Shown here: piece after piece, positions 43,331 to 52,514 of the stretch
Numbering within the stretch: the first letter of the stretch is position 1
Layout of the letters: each line of letters starts with the position of its first letter
Source: Candidatus Palauibacter poriticola
Lineage (GTDB): Bacteria > Gemmatimonadota > Gemmatimonadetes > Palauibacterales > Palauibacteraceae
DNA length: 64,000 nt
NCBI GenBank assembly: GCA_012270965.1
Contig: JAAXHJ010000020.1
Span: forward strand, 1 to 64,000
Direction: 5' to 3'
Program-made: the position numbers and the translations under genes
The notes under the pieces: generated by a model
Told to the model about the DNA's origin: nothing
The model's input: only the letters and a program-made list of their open reading frames with translations
Database searches by the model: none

Positions 43331-45015
43331 CGGGTGACGCCGGGCCGGCCCGGCTCGCCGAGGCGCTCGCATCCGCCCTTGCCGCCGCCGGGGCTCCGGA
43401 GGGCTTCTCCCCCGGGCTGGAGCGGCCGCGGGATCCGACGCACGGAGACTGGTCGTCCAACGCGGCGCTCGTGCTTGCGAAGGGACTGGGCCAGCCTCCC
43501 CGAGCGCTCGCGGATCGCATCTGCGAACTCATCGATTCCGCGGCCGCCGGCATCGCGGCGGTGGAAGTCGCGGGCCCCGGGTTCCTGAACTTCCGGCTTG
43601 CGGACGGACCCATCTGGCAGCGACTGGCGGAGGTCATCGAGGCCGGCCGCGACTGGGGACGGACGAGGGCGTCGCCGACGCTCCGCGTCAATGTGGAGTT
43701 CGTCTCCGCCAATCCGACGGGGCCGCTGCACGTGGCCCACGGCCGCGGCGCGGCGCTCGGCGATGCCGTCGCGTCGCTGCTGGAGTGGACCGGGCACGAG
43801 GTGACGCGCGAGTTCTACGTGAACGATGCCGGACGCCAGATCGAACTCCTCGGCGACTCCGTCGAGGCGCGCTACGAGGAAACGGCCGGCCGGCCCGCGG
43901 CCATTCCCGAAGGCGGATATCACGGCGAGTACGTCCGCGATGTGGCGCTGGCGATTCGAGACGCCGCCGGCCCCGAGGCCCTCGCCTCGCTCGCGCCGGA
44001 CGAGCGGCGCGCGCACTTCCGGCGCGAGGCGGTGCGGCGGCTGCGCGAGGAACAGGCGGAGGACCTGACGCGCTTCGGCGTCCGCATGGATCTGTACTAC
44101 TCCGAACGCTCGCTCTACGAGTCCGGGGCCATCGACCGCCTCCTCGAGGCGCTGGAGGATGGCGGGCTGATCTATCGCTCGCAGGGGGCGACGTGGCTTC
44201 GGACTTCAAGTCTCGGCGACGAGAAGGACCGGGTGCTCATCAAGGGCGACGGCTCCCTCACCTACTTCCTGCCGGATCTCGCCTATCACCTCGACAAGGC
44301 GAGGCGCGGCTTCGAACTCGCGATCGACGTCTGGGGCGCGGATCATCAGGGCCACGAGAAGCGCATGTTGGCGGCCCTGCGCGGCCTATCGTACCCCGAT
44401 CTGCTCGAGGTGCTCATCATCCAGCTCGTCACGGTGCTGCGCGACGGCAGGGAAGTCCGGATGAGCAAGCGCGCCGGACGCTTCGTGACGCTGGGCGAAC
44501 TCGTCGACGAGACGGGCCCGGACGTGGCGCGGTATTTCTTCCTCATGCGGCGGGCGGAGGTCCACCTCAACTTCGACCTCGACCTCGCTCTCGATACGTC
44601 GGACGCGAATCCGGTCTACAAGGTCCAATACGCGCACGCACGGATGTGCAGCGTGTTCCGCAGGGCCGGGATCGTCGCCGGCGAGGTTCCGGCCTCGCTC
44701 GACGTCCCGGACACCTTCGACACCCCGGCTGAGCGCGAGGTCGCCCTGTCCGTCCTGCGGCTTCCGGAGGTCATCGCCACGGCGGCGGCGGGCCGGGCTC
44801 CGCACGTGGTCTGCACCTATCTGGAGGAGACGGCGGGGCTCGTAAACGCCTGGTACCACCAGGGGAACTTGGACCCGTCGCGGAGAATTCTGGCGGACGT
44901 GCCGGAACGGGGCGCGAGAATCCGGCTCGCGCGCGCGGTGCAGCTCACGCTGCGCAACGGGCTGCGGGCGCTTGGCCTCTCGGCTCCCGAGACCATGACC
45001 CGGGACGCGAAGTGA
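43327..45015 (+). CDS. argS: Arginyl-tRNA synthetase
   Basis: The 562-residue class I synthetase has VEFVSANPTGPLHVAHGRGA (HIGH-type motif near residue 135, reading HVAH), FYVNDAGRQIELL, DVWGADHQGHEKRMLAAL and VRMSKRAGRFVTL (KMSKS-type motif), with the C-terminal DALR anticodon-binding domain. The TTG at 43327 overlaps the FmdB stop and gives a normal length; the ORF-track start at 43108 lies inside fmdB. Confidence 0.96.
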   Translation: MTGDAGPARLAEALASALAAAGAPEGFSPGLERPRDPTHGDWSSNAALVLAKGLGQPPRALADRICELIDSAAAGIAAVEVAGPGFLNFRLADGPIWQRLAEVIEAGRDWGRTRASPTLRVNVEFVSANPTGPLHVAHGRGAALGDAVASLLEWTGHEVTREFYVNDAGRQIELLGDSVEARYEETAGRPAAIPEGGYHGEYVRDVALAIRDAAGPEALASLAPDERRAHFRREAVRRLREEQAEDLTRFGVRMDLYYSERSLYESGAIDRLLEALEDGGLIYRSQGATWLRTSSLGDEKDRVLIKGDGSLTYFLPDLAYHLDKARRGFELAIDVWGADHQGHEKRMLAALRGLSYPDLLEVLIIQLVTVLRDGREVRMSKRAGRFVTLGELVDETGPDVARYFFLMRRAEVHLNFDLDLALDTSDANPVYKVQYAHARMCSVFRRAGIVAGEVPASLDVPDTFDTPAEREVALSVLRLPEVIATAAAGRAPHVVCTYLEETAGLVNAWYHQGNLDPSRRILADVPERGARIRLARAVQLTLRNGLRALGLSAPETMTRDAK

Positions 45016-45983
45016 CGCACGGTGCCGCCGTTGGCGAGGGTGGCCGGGCCCCGGCGGCCCCGATCCTCGTGGTGGGCAGCGTCGCCCTGGATGACATTTC
45101 GACCCCCGCCGGACACCGGGAGGGCGTGGTCGGCGGGACGGCGGTCAACTTCAGCGCCGCGGCCTCGCTGTTCGCGCCGGTCCAGCTCGTGGGCGTCATC
45201 GGCGCCGACTATCCGACGGACGAACTCGACTTCCTCCTCCGCAGGGGCGCGGATCTGTCGGGGCTTGAGCGGCGGCCCGGCCGCAGCTTCCGGTGGGGCG
45301 GCTTCTATCACCGGGACATGAATACGCGGGACACGACGTTCACCGAGCTGGGAGTCTTCGCGGACTTCCATCCGACGATCCCCGGCGCGTTCCGAAACGC
45401 GACATGGGCCTTCCTGGGCGCCATCGACCCCGCCCTCCAGCTTGAGGTTCTCGATCAGATCGAGTCGCCGCTCCTCGCGGCGTGCGACACGATGAACTAC
45501 TGGATCGAGGGGACGCCGGAGCGTCTTGCCGACGTCATCGCGAAGATCGACCTCATCACGCTGAACGATGAGGAGGCGAAGCAGCTTTCCGGGGAGCACA
45601 ACCTGGCCCGGGCCGCGCGCTGGATCCGGAGCCGGGGCCCGCGCCACGTCGTGATCAAGAAGGGGGAACACGGCGCCGTGCTGCTGACAAGCGATGGTTT
45701 CTTCATTACCCCGGGCTTTCCGCTCGACGATGTGGTCGACCCCACCGGGGCCGGCGACGCGTTCGCGGGCGGCCTGCTCGGGTATCTGGCGCGCTGCGGT
45801 TCGGTCACGGGACCGGCGTTGAGGCGCGCCGTCGTGTACGGCTGCGCGCTCGGCTCCTTCGCGTGCGAAGCCTTCGGCGCGGGCCGTATGGTGACGCTCA
45901 CCATGGACGAGGTGGAGGACCGTGTGCGACGCTTGGGGGCGCTGACGAGATTCGATGTTCCGGCCCTGCGGGTGGAGGCGTGA
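45012..45983 (+). CDS. PfkB-family carbohydrate kinase
   Basis: The 323-residue protein has ILVVGSVALDDISTPAGHRE, GGTAVNFSAAASLFAPVQLV, LNDEEAKQLSG and the ATP/anion-hole motif VVDPTGAGDAFAGG. This is the ribokinase/PfkB fold; a sugar or nucleoside is the likely substrate but cannot be named. It lies between argS and purM with a GTGA overlap, so it may serve nucleotide metabolism. Confidence 0.9.
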   Translation: MTHGAAVGEGGRAPAAPILVVGSVALDDISTPAGHREGVVGGTAVNFSAAASLFAPVQLVGVIGADYPTDELDFLLRRGADLSGLERRPGRSFRWGGFYHRDMNTRDTTFTELGVFADFHPTIPGAFRNATWAFLGAIDPALQLEVLDQIESPLLAACDTMNYWIEGTPERLADVIAKIDLITLNDEEAKQLSGEHNLARAARWIRSRGPRHVVIKKGEHGAVLLTSDGFFITPGFPLDDVVDPTGAGDAFAGGLLGYLARCGSVTGPALRRAVVYGCALGSFACEAFGAGRMVTLTMDEVEDRVRRLGALTRFDVPALRVEA

Positions 45984-45990
45984 GAGAACC

Positions 45991-47016
45991 ATGAGCGACG
46001 GATTGACCTACCGGGACGCGGGCGTGAACCTCGAGGCGGCTCGTGCGGCGAAGGCCCGGATCTCCGGGCTCGTCCGCGGAACCCGGACCAAAGCCGTGAG
46101 TTCCGACTTCGGCTCGTTCGGAGGACGGTTCCGGGCCACGCCGGGCCGGGAACTCGTGGCGAGCGCCGATGGCGTGGGGACGAAGCTCAAGGTCGCCTTC
46201 ATGGCGGACCGGCACGACACGGTCGGGGCCGATCTCGTGAACCACTGTGTAAACGACATCCTCGTCGAGGGCGCCCGGCCTCTCATCTTCATGGATTACG
46301 TCGCATGCGGCGTGCTGGACCCGGACACCGTGACGAGCGTCGTGACGGGACTCGCCGCCGCCTGTCGCGCGAACGGCTGCGCGCTGCTCGGGGGAGAGAC
46401 CGCGGAGATGCCGGACTTCTACGCGCCGGGGGAATACGACCTCGCGGGGTTCGTGGTGGGCGAGATCGCCTACCCGGAGCTGAGCCGCCGGGATCTGGAG
46501 GCGGGAAACCGCCTCATCGGGCTCGCATCGAGCGGCATCCACACGAACGGCTACAGCTTCGCGAGGGCCCTCTTCTTCGACCGCCTCGGACTCGGGGCCC
46601 ACGACGCCTTCCCGGAGAGCGGGGACTCCGTGTCCGACGTCCTCCTGCGTCCCCACCGAAGTTACCTCCCGGTCCTCGAGCGCAGCCTCGCGGGAGGCCG
46701 CGTGCGGGCGCTCGCCCACATCACGGGGGGCGGAATCCCGGGGAACGTGGACCGAGTCATCGGCGGGAGTCTCGATGCGGTCGTGCGCACCGACCGTTGG
46801 CCCAGGCCGCACGAGTTCGACGTCATCGCGCGCGAGAGCGGGGCGGACGAGGCGGAACTCTTCTCCACCTTCAACATGGGCGTGGGGATGGTCGCGGTCG
46901 TGCGCGAGGCGGAGGCCGGGCGGGTGCTCGACGAGATTCGCGACTCCGGCTGCGAGGCGTTCATCTGCGGCGAACTCGTCGCGGGCAGCGGCAGGGTACA
47001 CTTGGAGGGTTCGTGA
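45991..47016 (+). CDS. purM: Phosphoribosylformylglycinamidine cyclo-ligase PurM
   Basis: The 341-residue protein has TYRDAGVNLEAARAAKARI, ASADGVGTKLKVAF, VNHCVNDILVEGARPL, LLGGETAEMPDFY and LAHITGGGIPGNVDRV, all typical of AIR synthetase (step five of purine synthesis). The ATG at 45991 lies seven bases after the kinase stop. Its stop overlaps ribD (GTGA), which ties purine and riboflavin synthesis (both use GTP-pathway intermediates) into one transcript. Confidence 0.97.
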   Translation: MSDGLTYRDAGVNLEAARAAKARISGLVRGTRTKAVSSDFGSFGGRFRATPGRELVASADGVGTKLKVAFMADRHDTVGADLVNHCVNDILVEGARPLIFMDYVACGVLDPDTVTSVVTGLAAACRANGCALLGGETAEMPDFYAPGEYDLAGFVVGEIAYPELSRRDLEAGNRLIGLASSGIHTNGYSFARALFFDRLGLGAHDAFPESGDSVSDVLLRPHRSYLPVLERSLAGGRVRALAHITGGGIPGNVDRVIGGSLDAVVRTDRWPRPHEFDVIARESGADEAELFSTFNMGVGMVAVVREAEAGRVLDEIRDSGCEAFICGELVAGSGRVHLEGS

Positions 47017-48173
47017 CGGGACGGGGCTTCGACCCCATCGCCGGGGCGCCGCCGAGCCGCACCGAGGACCTCCGGCACATGCGCGAGGCGCTGGCCGTGG
47101 CGCCGCGCGGACAGGGCCGCGTGTCGCCCAATCCGCTCGTGGGCGCCGTCGTGGCCCGGGGAAACCAGGTGTTCGGCACGGGGTGGCACGCGGAATACGG
47201 CGGCGACCATGCGGAGGTCGTGGCGCTGCGGGAGGCCGGGCCGCGCGCGGCGGGCGCCACGCTGTACGTCACGCTCGAGCCCTGCCGGCATACCGGGCAG
47301 ACACCCCCGTGCACCGCCGCCATCATCCGCTCCGGCGTGCGGCGCGTCGTGATCGCCTGCCGGGATCCCAATCCGGAGGCGCGCCACGGGGCCGAGGAGC
47401 TGCGTCAGGCCGGCCTAGACGTCGAAGTCGGGATCGAGGAGAACGCCGCGAAACGGCTGAACGCGGCCTTTCTCTGGTTTCACCGCCAGTGGGTGCCCTT
47501 CGCTTCGCTCAAACTCGCGCTCTCCCTGGACGCGAAGCTCGGAGAGGAGAGTGTTCGCACGCCGGTGACGGGGATTCGGGCGCTGGACGCGGTCCACCGG
47601 CTCCGGTCCTGCCACGATGCGATCCTCATCGGTTCCAATACGATCGCGATCGATGATCCCCTGCTGACGGCCCGCGGAGAGGTCGTGCCGCGGGTACCGC
47701 CGGTACGGGCGGTCCTGGACACCACGCTCCGGCTCCGACCCTCGAGCCAGCTTGTGCGCACCGCCTCGCAGGCGCCGGTCTGGGCCTTCGCCGACCCCGA
47801 TTCGGACGGCTTCGACGAGCGCGCGGGTCCGCTCCGCGACGCCGGCGTGGAAGTCATCGGAGTCCCGCAGAGCGAGGATCACCGGCTGGACCTGAGCGCC
47901 GTGTGGAACGAAATGGCGATCCGCGGCGTGCTCTCGGTGCTCGTCGAGGGCGGTGGGCAGGTCGCCGCATCGCTCTTGCGCGGCGGACACATCCAGAGGA
48001 TCCATGCCTTCATCGCCCCCATGTTCTACGGGCGGGACGGCGTACCGGCGTTTCCGGGCCTCGATCCGTCGACGCCCGGCGACTGGCTGCCCGTACAGCG
48101 GGAATCGCTGGGGCAGGACACGCAGATCGTGTTCGAGCACCGTCTGCTCCAGGAAACTCTGGACAACCTCTGA
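47013..48173 (+). CDS. ribD: Riboflavin biosynthesis protein RibD (deaminase/reductase)
   Basis: The 386-residue protein has the zinc deaminase motif (GGDHAEVVAL, EPCRHTGQTPPC) and a C-terminal reductase domain (FASLKLALSLDAKLGEES, DAILIGSNTIAIDDPLLTAR, VLVEGGGQVAASLL). It converts the first ring-opened pyrimidine to the ribityl precursor. I set GTG 47013, overlapping purM; the ORF-track start at 46305 is inside purM. There is no room for an FMN riboswitch upstream. Confidence 0.96.
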   Translation: MTGRGFDPIAGAPPSRTEDLRHMREALAVAPRGQGRVSPNPLVGAVVARGNQVFGTGWHAEYGGDHAEVVALREAGPRAAGATLYVTLEPCRHTGQTPPCTAAIIRSGVRRVVIACRDPNPEARHGAEELRQAGLDVEVGIEENAAKRLNAAFLWFHRQWVPFASLKLALSLDAKLGEESVRTPVTGIRALDAVHRLRSCHDAILIGSNTIAIDDPLLTARGEVVPRVPPVRAVLDTTLRLRPSSQLVRTASQAPVWAFADPDSDGFDERAGPLRDAGVEVIGVPQSEDHRLDLSAVWNEMAIRGVLSVLVEGGGQVAASLLRGGHIQRIHAFIAPMFYGRDGVPAFPGLDPSTPGDWLPVQRESLGQDTQIVFEHRLLQETLDNL

Positions 48174-48185
48174 GCGGCCGGACTC

Positions 48186-48794
48186 GTGTTCACCGGAATC
48201 ATACGGGCGGTCGGCGAGGTCGCCGGCCGTGAGCGCCGCGGGGCCGGACTCCGGCTGACGATCGCCCGCGTCCCCTTTCTCGAACGGCTCCGGGACGGGG
48301 ATTCGGTGTCGCTCGCGGGGGTGTGCACGACGGTTGTCGATCTCGGGGAGGAGACGTTCGGCGTCGACGTCGTCGAGGCGACGCTGGCGCGGACCACGAT
48401 CGGGAGCTGGCGGGTCGGCGATCCCGTGAACCTCGAACCCGCGCTGTGCGCCGGGGAACCGCTCGGCGGGCACATGGTACAGGGACACATCGATGGGGTG
48501 GGGACCGTGGCGGCGGCCAGGCGGAGGGGCGGATCGCGCCTGCTTGATATCGAACTCCCGGACGGCCTCGAGAGGGTGACCGTTCCGCGGGGCTCCTTCG
48601 CGGTCGATGGCGTGAGTCTCACCGTCAACCGCCTTACCGGGACGGTCGCGCGTTTCGCCATCATCCCATATACATGGAACCACACGACCTTGGGGCGCCT
48701 CGTATCCGGCGCGAGCGTCAACCTCGAGGCGGACCTCATAGGCAAGCACGTGGCGCGTGCCGTCCGAGCGCACGCGGCCCCGGCGGACTCCTGA
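48186..48794 (+). CDS. ribE: Riboflavin synthase alpha chain
   Basis: The 202-residue protein is two similar beta-barrel halves: MFTGIIRAVGEVAG with GVCTTVVDL, and HMVQGHIDGVGTVAA with GVSLTVNRL. It dismutates two lumazine molecules into riboflavin as a trimer. GTG start; part of the ribD-ribE-ribBA-ribH run. Confidence 0.96.
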   Translation: MFTGIIRAVGEVAGRERRGAGLRLTIARVPFLERLRDGDSVSLAGVCTTVVDLGEETFGVDVVEATLARTTIGSWRVGDPVNLEPALCAGEPLGGHMVQGHIDGVGTVAAARRRGGSRLLDIELPDGLERVTVPRGSFAVDGVSLTVNRLTGTVARFAIIPYTWNHTTLGRLVSGASVNLEADLIGKHVARAVRAHAAPADS

Positions 48795-48809
48795 GTCGGC
48801 TCCGTTCGA

Positions 48810-50057
48810 ATGGAAACCGAGACAAGACTTCGGCTGGCGGACATGCCCGCACACACGGTGGAGGCGGCGATCACGCGTATCCGCAGCGGCGGACTCGTGA
48901 TTATCGCCGACGATGAGGATCGGGAGAACGAGGGGGACCTCGTCTGCGCGGCGGCGCTCGCGACGCCCGAGGGGATCAACTTCATGGCCAGGCACGCCCG
49001 GGGGCTCATTTGCCTCGCGATGCCCGATGAGATGGCGGATCGTCTCGATCTCCCGCTCATGACGGACGACCGGCTGGCGGACCCCAACAAGACGGCGTTC
49101 ACCGTCTCGATCGATGCCCGCCAGGACTTCGGCGTGTCGACCGGGATCTCGGCGCAGGATCGCGCCCGCACGATTCGTGTCGCGGTGGATCCCCAGACGC
49201 GGCCGACGGACCTCATGCGCCCGGGCCACATCTTTCCGCTCCGCTCCCGGCCCGGCGGCGTGCTGCAACGGGTGGGCCAGACGGAGGCTTCGGTGGACCT
49301 CGCCCGGCTCGCCGGGCTCACCCCGGCGGGCGTGATCTGCGAGATCCTGAACGAGGATGGGACGATGGCGCGCCGCCCGGAACTCGAGAAGTTCGCGGCG
49401 GAGCACGACCTTCCCTTCATCACGGTGGCCGCCCTCGTCTCCTACCGGTTGCGTACGGAGAGCCTCGTGCGGCGCGTCGCCGAAGCGGATCTGCCCACGC
49501 CGTGGGGCGACTTCCGCATCGTTGGGTACGCGAACGAAGTGGACGGACGCGAACACGTCGCGCTCGTGCGCGGCGATGTGACGGGTGCGGAGGACGTCCT
49601 CGTCCGCGTTCACTCGCGCTGCCTGACGGGCGACGTGTTCCACTCCCACCGCTGCGATTGCGGCAGCCAGCTCGAGACCGCGATGCGGATGGTCGTGGAG
49701 GCCGGCGCCGGGGTCATCGTCTATCTCGACCAGGAAGGGCGGGGGATCGGACTCTTGAACAAGGTCCGAGCCTACGAGCTGCAGGACGAGGGCCACGACA
49801 CGGTGGAGGCGAACGAGGCGCTGGGGTTTCCGCCCGACGTGCGCAACTACGGCATCGGGGCCCAGATCCTCGTGGACCTTGGGCTGCACTCGATCCGGAT
49901 CATGACGAACAACCCGAAGAAGCTTGCGGGGCTCGAGGGGTTCGGCCTCGTGATCCGCGACCGCGTGCCGATCGAACTCGGCGGGGTCGATGATCGGCTG
50001 GTCCGCTATCTCCGCACGAAGCGCGAGAAGCTGGGACACCTGACCGGATCCGCGTGA
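48810..50057 (+). CDS. ribBA: RibBA: DHBP synthase / GTP cyclohydrolase II
   Basis: The 415-residue protein has an N-terminal DHBP synthase (VIIADDEDRENEGDLVCAAA, GHIFPLRSRPGGVLQ) and a C-terminal GTP cyclohydrolase II (HSRCLTGDVFHSHRCDCGSQ with the zinc cysteines, YLDQEGRGIGLLNKVRAYEL, TNNPKKLAGLEGFGL). Together these make both riboflavin precursors. Oddly, the sequence reads GQTEAS where DHBP synthases have GHTEA; that His (His153 in E. coli) is a metal ligand, so Gln157 here may weaken the first activity. The ring HSR also differs from the common HSE. ATG 48810. Confidence 0.95.
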   Translation: METETRLRLADMPAHTVEAAITRIRSGGLVIIADDEDRENEGDLVCAAALATPEGINFMARHARGLICLAMPDEMADRLDLPLMTDDRLADPNKTAFTVSIDARQDFGVSTGISAQDRARTIRVAVDPQTRPTDLMRPGHIFPLRSRPGGVLQRVGQTEASVDLARLAGLTPAGVICEILNEDGTMARRPELEKFAAEHDLPFITVAALVSYRLRTESLVRRVAEADLPTPWGDFRIVGYANEVDGREHVALVRGDVTGAEDVLVRVHSRCLTGDVFHSHRCDCGSQLETAMRMVVEAGAGVIVYLDQEGRGIGLLNKVRAYELQDEGHDTVEANEALGFPPDVRNYGIGAQILVDLGLHSIRIMTNNPKKLAGLEGFGLVIRDRVPIELGGVDDRLVRYLRTKREKLGHLTGSA

Positions 50058-50596
50058 GAGCCGGATCTGAACCCCGGCGGGGAGAGGGCCGCCGGAGGGA
50101 AGGCCGCCGGGAGTTCGCCGGAGGGCGGGTGGCGTCGCACGAGGGCGCCGCGGCGGGCGGGCGCCGGACGGGGGTCTGCATACTCGTCAGCCGCTTTAAT
50201 TCCCAAGTCACGGAGCGCCTGTTGGAAGGTGCCGTAACGGAACTCCTCGAGAACGGGATCGCCGAGAAGAACCTCGACATCGTGTACGTCCCGGGCGCTT
50301 GGGAACTGCCGCTCGCCGCGCGCGGGGCCACCGGCCGCGGGTACGAGGCGATCGTCGCCCTGGGCTGCGTGATTCGCGGGGAGACCGCGCACTTCGACCA
50401 CGTGGGCCGCGCCGCCACGGACGGGCTTGCGCGGGTGCAACTCGATTCGGGCGTGCCGGTCGGCCTCGGCGTGCTCACGCCCGACACGCTCGACCAAGCG
50501 CTCGCCCGGGCGGGTGGCGAACTCGGAAACGCCGGCACGGAGGCGGCCCGCGCCGCCCTCCGCATGGTCGACCTTCGGCGACGGCTCGGCTGGTGA
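50054..50596 (+). CDS. ribH: Lumazine synthase (6,7-dimethyl-8-ribityllumazine synthase)
   Basis: The 180-residue protein has ILVSRFNSQVTERLLEGAVT, VPGAWELPLAAR, VALGCVIRGETAHFDHV and GVLTPDTLDQA. The catalytic His is in GETAHFDHV. It condenses the RibD and RibB products. GTG 50054 overlaps the ribBA stop and adds a 25-residue Arg/Gly/Glu-rich leader; GTG 50129 would give about 155 residues, the family norm. The leader DNA is purine-rich (GGAGGG runs). Confidence 0.95.
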   Translation: MRAGSEPRRGEGRRREGRREFAGGRVASHEGAAAGGRRTGVCILVSRFNSQVTERLLEGAVTELLENGIAEKNLDIVYVPGAWELPLAARGATGRGYEAIVALGCVIRGETAHFDHVGRAATDGLARVQLDSGVPVGLGVLTPDTLDQALARAGGELGNAGTEAARAALRMVDLRRRLGW

Positions 50597-51027
50597 CCAC
50601 GACGGCCCGGGCGCACGTCCACTCGCGAGCGCGAAGCTGGGTATTGAACCTCCTCTATGCGTGGGAGGCGGGCGGGGAGGGCACGCCGCTCGAGCACGCG
50701 GCCCGAAGCCTCGTCCACCGCCGCATGTCCGAGCGCTACCGGCCTCACGTGCGGCGGCTGCTGAAGACCGTGGCCGGCCACCTCGCCGAGATCGATGCGG
50801 CGATCGCGCACCACACGGCCAACTGGCGGATCGAGCGGCTCCACGTGATCGACCGCAACATCCTGCGGATCGGAATCGCGGAACTGCTGTGGTTTGAGGA
50901 TGTCCCGCCGAAGGTCGCAATCCACGAAGCCCTGAAGCTGGCGCGCAGATATGGCAGCCCCGGAAGCCCGCGCCTGATCAACGGCGTACTCGATGCGGTG
51001 CTGAAGGCCAGGGAGGCCGGGTCCTGA
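50593..51027 (+). CDS. nusB: Transcription antitermination factor NusB
   Basis: The 144-residue all-helical protein has HVHSRARSWVLNLLYAWEAG, IEVID-type HVIDRNILRIGIAELLWFED and PPKVAIHEALKLARRYG then LINGVLDAV. NusB joins NusE on boxA RNA in rRNA antitermination. ribH-nusB adjacency is common across bacteria. GTG 50593 overlaps the ribH stop. Confidence 0.95.
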   Translation: MTTTARAHVHSRARSWVLNLLYAWEAGGEGTPLEHAARSLVHRRMSERYRPHVRRLLKTVAGHLAEIDAAIAHHTANWRIERLHVIDRNILRIGIAELLWFEDVPPKVAIHEALKLARRYGSPGSPRLINGVLDAVLKAREAGS

Positions 51028-51035
51028 GCGAACCC

Positions 51036-52160
51036 GTGGCGCGGCCGCTCCGGATCCTCCTCCTCAACTGGCAGGACCGCGAAAACCCCGAGGCCGGCGG
51101 CGCCGAGGTGCACCTCCACGAGATCTTCGGCCGGCTCGCGGCCCGCGGGCACCTCGTGCGGGCCGTGGTGAGCGGCTGGCCGGGCGCGGCCCCCTCCGCG
51201 ACGCTCGATGGCATCCACGTCAGGCGGGCCGGAAACCGGCACAGCTACGCGTGGCGGGCCCGGCGCGCCGTGCGCGCGGTCGTGCGCGACTTCGCCCCGG
51301 ATGTGCTCGTCGAGGACATCAACAAGATCCCGCTCTATGCGCCCCGGTGGGCCGGCGTCCCCGTCGTCGCGCTCGTTCCGCACCTCTTCGGCGCCACGGC
51401 CTACGCGGAGGCGTCGATCCCCGTCGCGACGGCGGTGTGGGCCGCGGAACGGGCGATCCCCGGCGTCTATCGGAACTGTCCCTTCCAAGCGATCTCGGAG
51501 AGTACCGCGCTCGACCTCACGAAGCGCGGCCTGCTCGCACGCGACATCACGGTCATCCCGCCCGGCATCGATCACGACACCTACCGCCCGGATCCCGCCA
51601 CGGAGCGCGCGGAGGCCCCGACGCTGCTCTATGTGGGCCGCCTCAAGCGATACAAGGGTCTCGATGTCCTGTTCGAGGCGCTGTCGCGGCTAAGGGGCCG
51701 GCTGCCGAACGCGAGGCTCGTCATCGCGGGCCGCGGGAGCGACGAGCGTCGCCTCCGAGGGCTCGCGCGGCGCGCCCAACTCTCGCACCGCGTACGCTTT
51801 CTGGGGTACGTCTCCGAGGAGGAGAAGCTCGCTTGGCTGCGTCGGGCCTGGGCCGTGGTCTATCCCTCTCCGAAGGAGGGGTGGGGGATGACGAACGTGG
51901 AGGCGGCCGCGTGCGGCACGCCGGTGATCGCGAGCGACTCCCCCGGGCTGCGGGAGTCGGTGGCGGCGGGGGAGTCGGGAGTCCTCGCCGCGCACGGGGA
52001 TGCCGCGGCGTGGGCAGCTTCGATCCGCGAAGTGCTCGAACAGCCGTCGGTGCGGGAACGGCTCGGAAGGGGTGGGGTCGCCCACGCGGCCCGGTTCTCG
52101 TGGTCGCGTGCAGCGGATGAGACGGAAGCGCACCTTGCCCAATCACTCGAACCCCGATGA
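51036..52160 (+). CDS. GT4-family glycosyltransferase
   Basis: The 374-residue GT-B enzyme has ILLLNWQDRENPEAGGAEVH at the N-terminus, VIPPGIDHDTYRPD, LLYVGRLKRYKGLDVLFEAL and the nucleotide-sugar site SPKEGWGMTNVEAAACGTPV. It probably adds a sugar to a cell-surface glycan or glycolipid; the substrate is unknown. GTG start nine bases after the nusB stop, so possibly the last gene of the rib-nusB transcript. Confidence 0.9.
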   Translation: MARPLRILLLNWQDRENPEAGGAEVHLHEIFGRLAARGHLVRAVVSGWPGAAPSATLDGIHVRRAGNRHSYAWRARRAVRAVVRDFAPDVLVEDINKIPLYAPRWAGVPVVALVPHLFGATAYAEASIPVATAVWAAERAIPGVYRNCPFQAISESTALDLTKRGLLARDITVIPPGIDHDTYRPDPATERAEAPTLLYVGRLKRYKGLDVLFEALSRLRGRLPNARLVIAGRGSDERRLRGLARRAQLSHRVRFLGYVSEEEKLAWLRRAWAVVYPSPKEGWGMTNVEAAACGTPVIASDSPGLRESVAAGESGVLAAHGDAAAWAASIREVLEQPSVRERLGRGGVAHAARFSWSRAADETEAHLAQSLEPR

Positions 52161-52166
52161 GGACCG

Positions 52167-52514
52167 ATGCGAACCATCGTCACCGCGCGTAACACCGATG
52201 TCTCCGACATTCGCGAGATCATCGAGACGCGCCTCACAAACCTGACTCGTTTCGAGCCGCGCGCGTCGAAGGCCGAGGTCGTATTCACCGGAGAGAAGAC
52301 GCAGGTGCGCGCGGCGGCCGTGATCAGCGTCGACCGCGCCCGTCCCGTGCACGGGGAGGCGGCGGGCCCCGACCCCCGCACGGCGCTCGACCGGCTCGCG
52401 GACAAGCTGGGAAACCAGCTCCGGCGCAACCATCAGCGGTACAACGAGCACTCGGCGCCGCCGATGGATGAACTGTTCGGGAATCCCTTCGATGAGGGCG
52501 GAGAGGCCGGGTGA
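52167..52514 (+). CDS. hpf: Ribosome hibernation promoting factor, short form
   Basis: The 115-residue protein has the HPF/RaiA fold: IVTARNTDVSDIREIIETRL, then SKAEVVFTGEK and ALDRLADKLGNQLRRNHQRY. It binds the 30S decoding region and idles ribosomes in stationary phase. It lacks the C-terminal dimerisation domain of long HPF. The hpf-hprK-PTS order parallels the proteobacterial rpoN-hpf-pts region. Its stop overlaps hprK. Confidence 0.94.
   Translation: MRTIVTARNTDVSDIREIIETRLTNLTRFEPRASKAEVVFTGEKTQVRAAAVISVDRARPVHGEAAGPDPRTALDRLADKLGNQLRRNHQRYNEHSAPPMDELFGNPFDEGGEAG

Noticed and set aside
45984-47012. Possible FMN riboswitch for the riboflavin genes
   Set aside because: ribD overlaps purM by four bases, and there is no untranslated space for an RFN element upstream of ribD.
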